This document shows, piece after piece, positions 62,401 through 64,000 of a stretch of DNA of 64,000 nt. Each line of letters starts with the position of its first letter. Positions within the stretch are counted from its first letter, which is position 1. The stretch is from Sinotaia quadrata. Lineage: Eukaryota; Mollusca; Gastropoda; Architaenioglossa; Viviparidae. The position numbers and the translations under genes are program-made. The stretch is from positions 60,968,379 to 61,032,378 of the forward strand of contig CM054182.1 of NCBI GenBank assembly GCA_028829895.1. The letters are read 5' to 3'. The notes beneath the pieces were generated by a model, which ran no database searches, was not told where the DNA came from, and saw only the letters and a program-made list of their open reading frames with translations.

Positions 62401-64000
62401 GTTTTGATTTTCTGTTATGTGCAAGTTTAAATCGAGAAGAAAGTTGTAATCTTAAATGTGTTTAAATTAAGAAGGGACATATTATATCCTTAAATATGCT
62501 GAAATCATGCTGAAATATGTGGTCTAAAATGGTTTAAATATTTTTCTCACTTCCTTTTCTTTTTGTTGTGCATTTCAAATTATTGTAATGTTGATGTTTC
62601 TAATAGTATATGCAGATATTCATATTACCATTTTTTATACATATTATACATTCACTATTACTTGTATTAGTATTATTTAAATTGGAAGACCTGTTTTGTT
62701 CAGGCCTATGGTAATAATTATAATTCTTAGTTTTGTATTCATTCCACGTTAACAGTCAGAGACCTAAAATAATACAACAACACTCTCTCTCTCTCTCACC
62801 TGCTGAATAATTACTGAACTGAAATGCTATTTGGTTAATATTTATCACCTCCATTTCCTTGTGTCAAAGTAATCTGTAAATTTTTACATCATAGATAGTA
62901 AATACTTAATATTACAGCCATATGTTATACTATAGTTGAGTGGTTATAACTTTGAAATCTTTTCCAACTATGTTGTGGATGAGTGAGTGAGTAATGTCAC
63001 TCAGTTCCCTATTTTGTTTCAGAATAGAATAATAAATTCAATGTGGAACTCTTTTTGCAGGCAATTTTGTATTTTTATTTCAAATCAAATATCCACATCA
63101 ACCTTTGTTGAATGTGACTATGGAACTCCATCCCTGCACAACTGAGCTGTATGAGCCAAGACCAAAGGCCAGTTATATGTATAGGTACAGTACTTTGTTA
63201 TAAATCTGACAGTATTTGTCCAGTTTTCATATTTAATCATTGAATCTGTGAATATGAATTTTAAAATTTGAAAATTTCAAGTACTGAGATAGTTGTGTAT
63301 AATTCCATAATCTACTTATCCGTGTCAGTTTGATACTGTGTGTGTGTGTGTTTAATGTTTTAAGTAGATAAATAAATAATGTGGGGGGGTGGAGGCTAGG
63401 GAGGATGGTACTAAGGTGGATTGAGTTAATTTTATTAAAAATCCTAATTGTTCAATGTTTTTCAAAAATATTGTCTTGTAATGTTATTTTAAAAATGAAA
63501 TCATCATCCTTCTGTTGTAATTGATATGATTCTTATCATTATTACAATAATAAATCAAGAGGTTATTATTGCTTTCATGACTAAAGAAGCTATTCTTATA
63601 ACAATTCTACTTATTTTTTATTTTAAATAAATATATGTGATGCTGCCTGGGAAAACCCAGCTAAACTGAAAAATTCAAGAGTGGGTTTTTTCTAATTTTA
63701 TTAAAGTTCAGAATCTTGTGTTTATTTTAAAAAAATTAAAAAATTAATTTATGTCAGATAGGTTTTTTCCACTATACATTTTTTTTTTTTTTTTAAGTAC
63801 ATACCTCCCTGGACTATCAAAGGGGAGTAAACGACTACAAATGGCTGTAGCACAAAACCAATTTTACTGACTGTAGCTGGGTTTTCCCGGACAGCATCAC
63901 ATATATTTACTTAAAATAAAAAATAAGTAGAATTGTTATAATAGCTTATACTAAAATTTTCCTGCAGATATCCATGGTGCAGTGAAACAAAACAGATTTG
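59420..64000 (+). CDS. G5: TNFR-like family gene, 5' part only (runs off right edge)
   Basis: Model: 59420-59470, 61564-61798, 63061-63184, 63968-64000 and beyond; phases 0, 1, 2 as in G4. Signal peptide MGGIVLKSCIILLILVQ, N-terminal Cys module (VCEPSR, EDCCGSH, FHCQEH, VACLP), NVTMELHPC then EPRPKASYMYR, and the start of the TNFR-like exon (YPWCSETKQIC). G5 is the closest relative of G4; strong identity in exons 2-4 and in the upstream region indicates a segmental duplication with a ~20.8-kb offset. Confidence 0.85.
59471..61563. other. G5 intron 1; no gene recognised
   Basis: AT-rich. A loose pair of inverted ends (CCTGTTCGCTGTCAG near 60752, GACAGTGAACG near 60971) may mark a small decayed DNA element. 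TA-rich tract at 61335-61360. Confidence 0.4.
61564..61798 (+). CDS. G5 exon 2: N-terminal Cys module
   Basis: 235 nt, phase 0 to phase 1, collinear with 40431-40665 without a length change. NELQHLPEVCEPSR, EDCCGSHPN and YIVVACLPV. Confidence 0.9.
61799..63060. other. G5 intron 2; no gene recognised
   Basis: AT-rich with a CT run near 62783-62798. Confidence 0.5.
63061..63184 (+). CDS. G5 exon 3: start of TNFR-like ectodomain
   Basis: 124 nt, phase 1 to phase 2, TTTTTGCAG acceptor. Collinear with 43900-44023, including the NVT glycosylation site. Confidence 0.9.
63588..63946. mobile_element. MITE-like element with ~73-bp terminal inverted repeats
   Basis: Left arm 63588-63662 and right arm 63875-63946 are near-perfect complements (for example GTGATGCTGCCTGGGAAAAC against GTTTTCCCGGACAGCATCAC). 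359 bp long, no coding capacity. Ends 20 bp before the exon 4 acceptor of G5. Confidence 0.85.
63968..64000 (+). CDS. G5 exon 4 (partial): TNFR-like Cys-rich domain
   Basis: Starts in phase 2 after TTCCTGCAG; YPWCSETKQIC follows the YPHCSEKKQIC of G4 before the window ends. Confidence 0.8.

Overview
The window comes from an animal nuclear genome, probably a mollusc or another lophotrochozoan. Supporting signs are genes split by long AT-rich introns with GT/AG borders, many CA/GA/TG microsatellites and minisatellites, foldback elements, and remnants of hAT, pogo-like and LINE elements. The species cannot be named from sequence alone. No operons, tRNAs, rRNAs or CRISPR arrays were seen.

The main content is a head-to-tail, plus-strand tandem array of at least five related multi-exon genes, called G1 to G5 here. 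I assembled them by hand from splice sites with matching reading phases: G1 (last exon only, 574-929), G2 (14307-19160), G3 (23433-32855), G4 (38667-51973) and G5 (59420 to beyond the right edge). Each full model encodes a signal peptide, a short Cys-rich N-terminal module (CC...HCQ...AC[LV]P pattern, family not recognised), a TNF-receptor-like Cys-rich ectodomain on two exons, a short variable stalk and a C-terminal hydrophobic segment. No death domain is visible. The phase pattern is conserved (phase 1 after the N-module, 2 inside the TNFR-like part, 1 after it, 2 before the stalk, 1 before the last exon), so these are exon-for-exon paralogues. They differ in stalk and tail: a Gln/Ser/Cys repeat tail (G1), a short Tyr-containing tail (G2), a 22-residue stalk repeat and a KKXX-type end (G3), and no cytoplasmic tail, suggestive of a GPI signal (G4).

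Between G1 and G2 lies a complete, apparently very young LTR retrotransposon (1619-10180) with 1724-bp LTRs that look identical, a GTGCC target duplication, a tRNA-Trp-type primer site and one uninterrupted 1507-residue gag-pol. Integrase precedes reverse transcriptase, the order of the Gmr1-like branch of Ty3/gypsy rather than of ordinary gypsy elements.

Region by region: 0-1 kb end of G1 with a 33-bp coding minisatellite; 1.6-10.2 kb retrotransposon; 10.2-14 kb hAT remnant, microsatellites, a CRE-bearing candidate promoter and two minisatellite fields; 14.3-19.2 kb G2 with a GC-AG intron and a 44-bp alternating intronic minisatellite; 19.2-23.4 kb spacer with tandem repeats and a long hairpin; 23.4-32.9 kb G3; 33-38.6 kb AT-rich spacer with an inverted hAT remnant, a 34-bp-arm hairpin, a ~0.5-kb tandem duplication and the G4 upstream exon; 38.7-52 kb G4; 52-59.4 kb spacer with tandem repeats, a clean 196-bp hAT MITE, a pogo-like pseudogene and a LINE 3' end; 59.4-64 kb start of G5, whose 5' region duplicates that of G4. 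By eye, the right half is more AT-rich and poorer in CpG and microsatellites than the left half.
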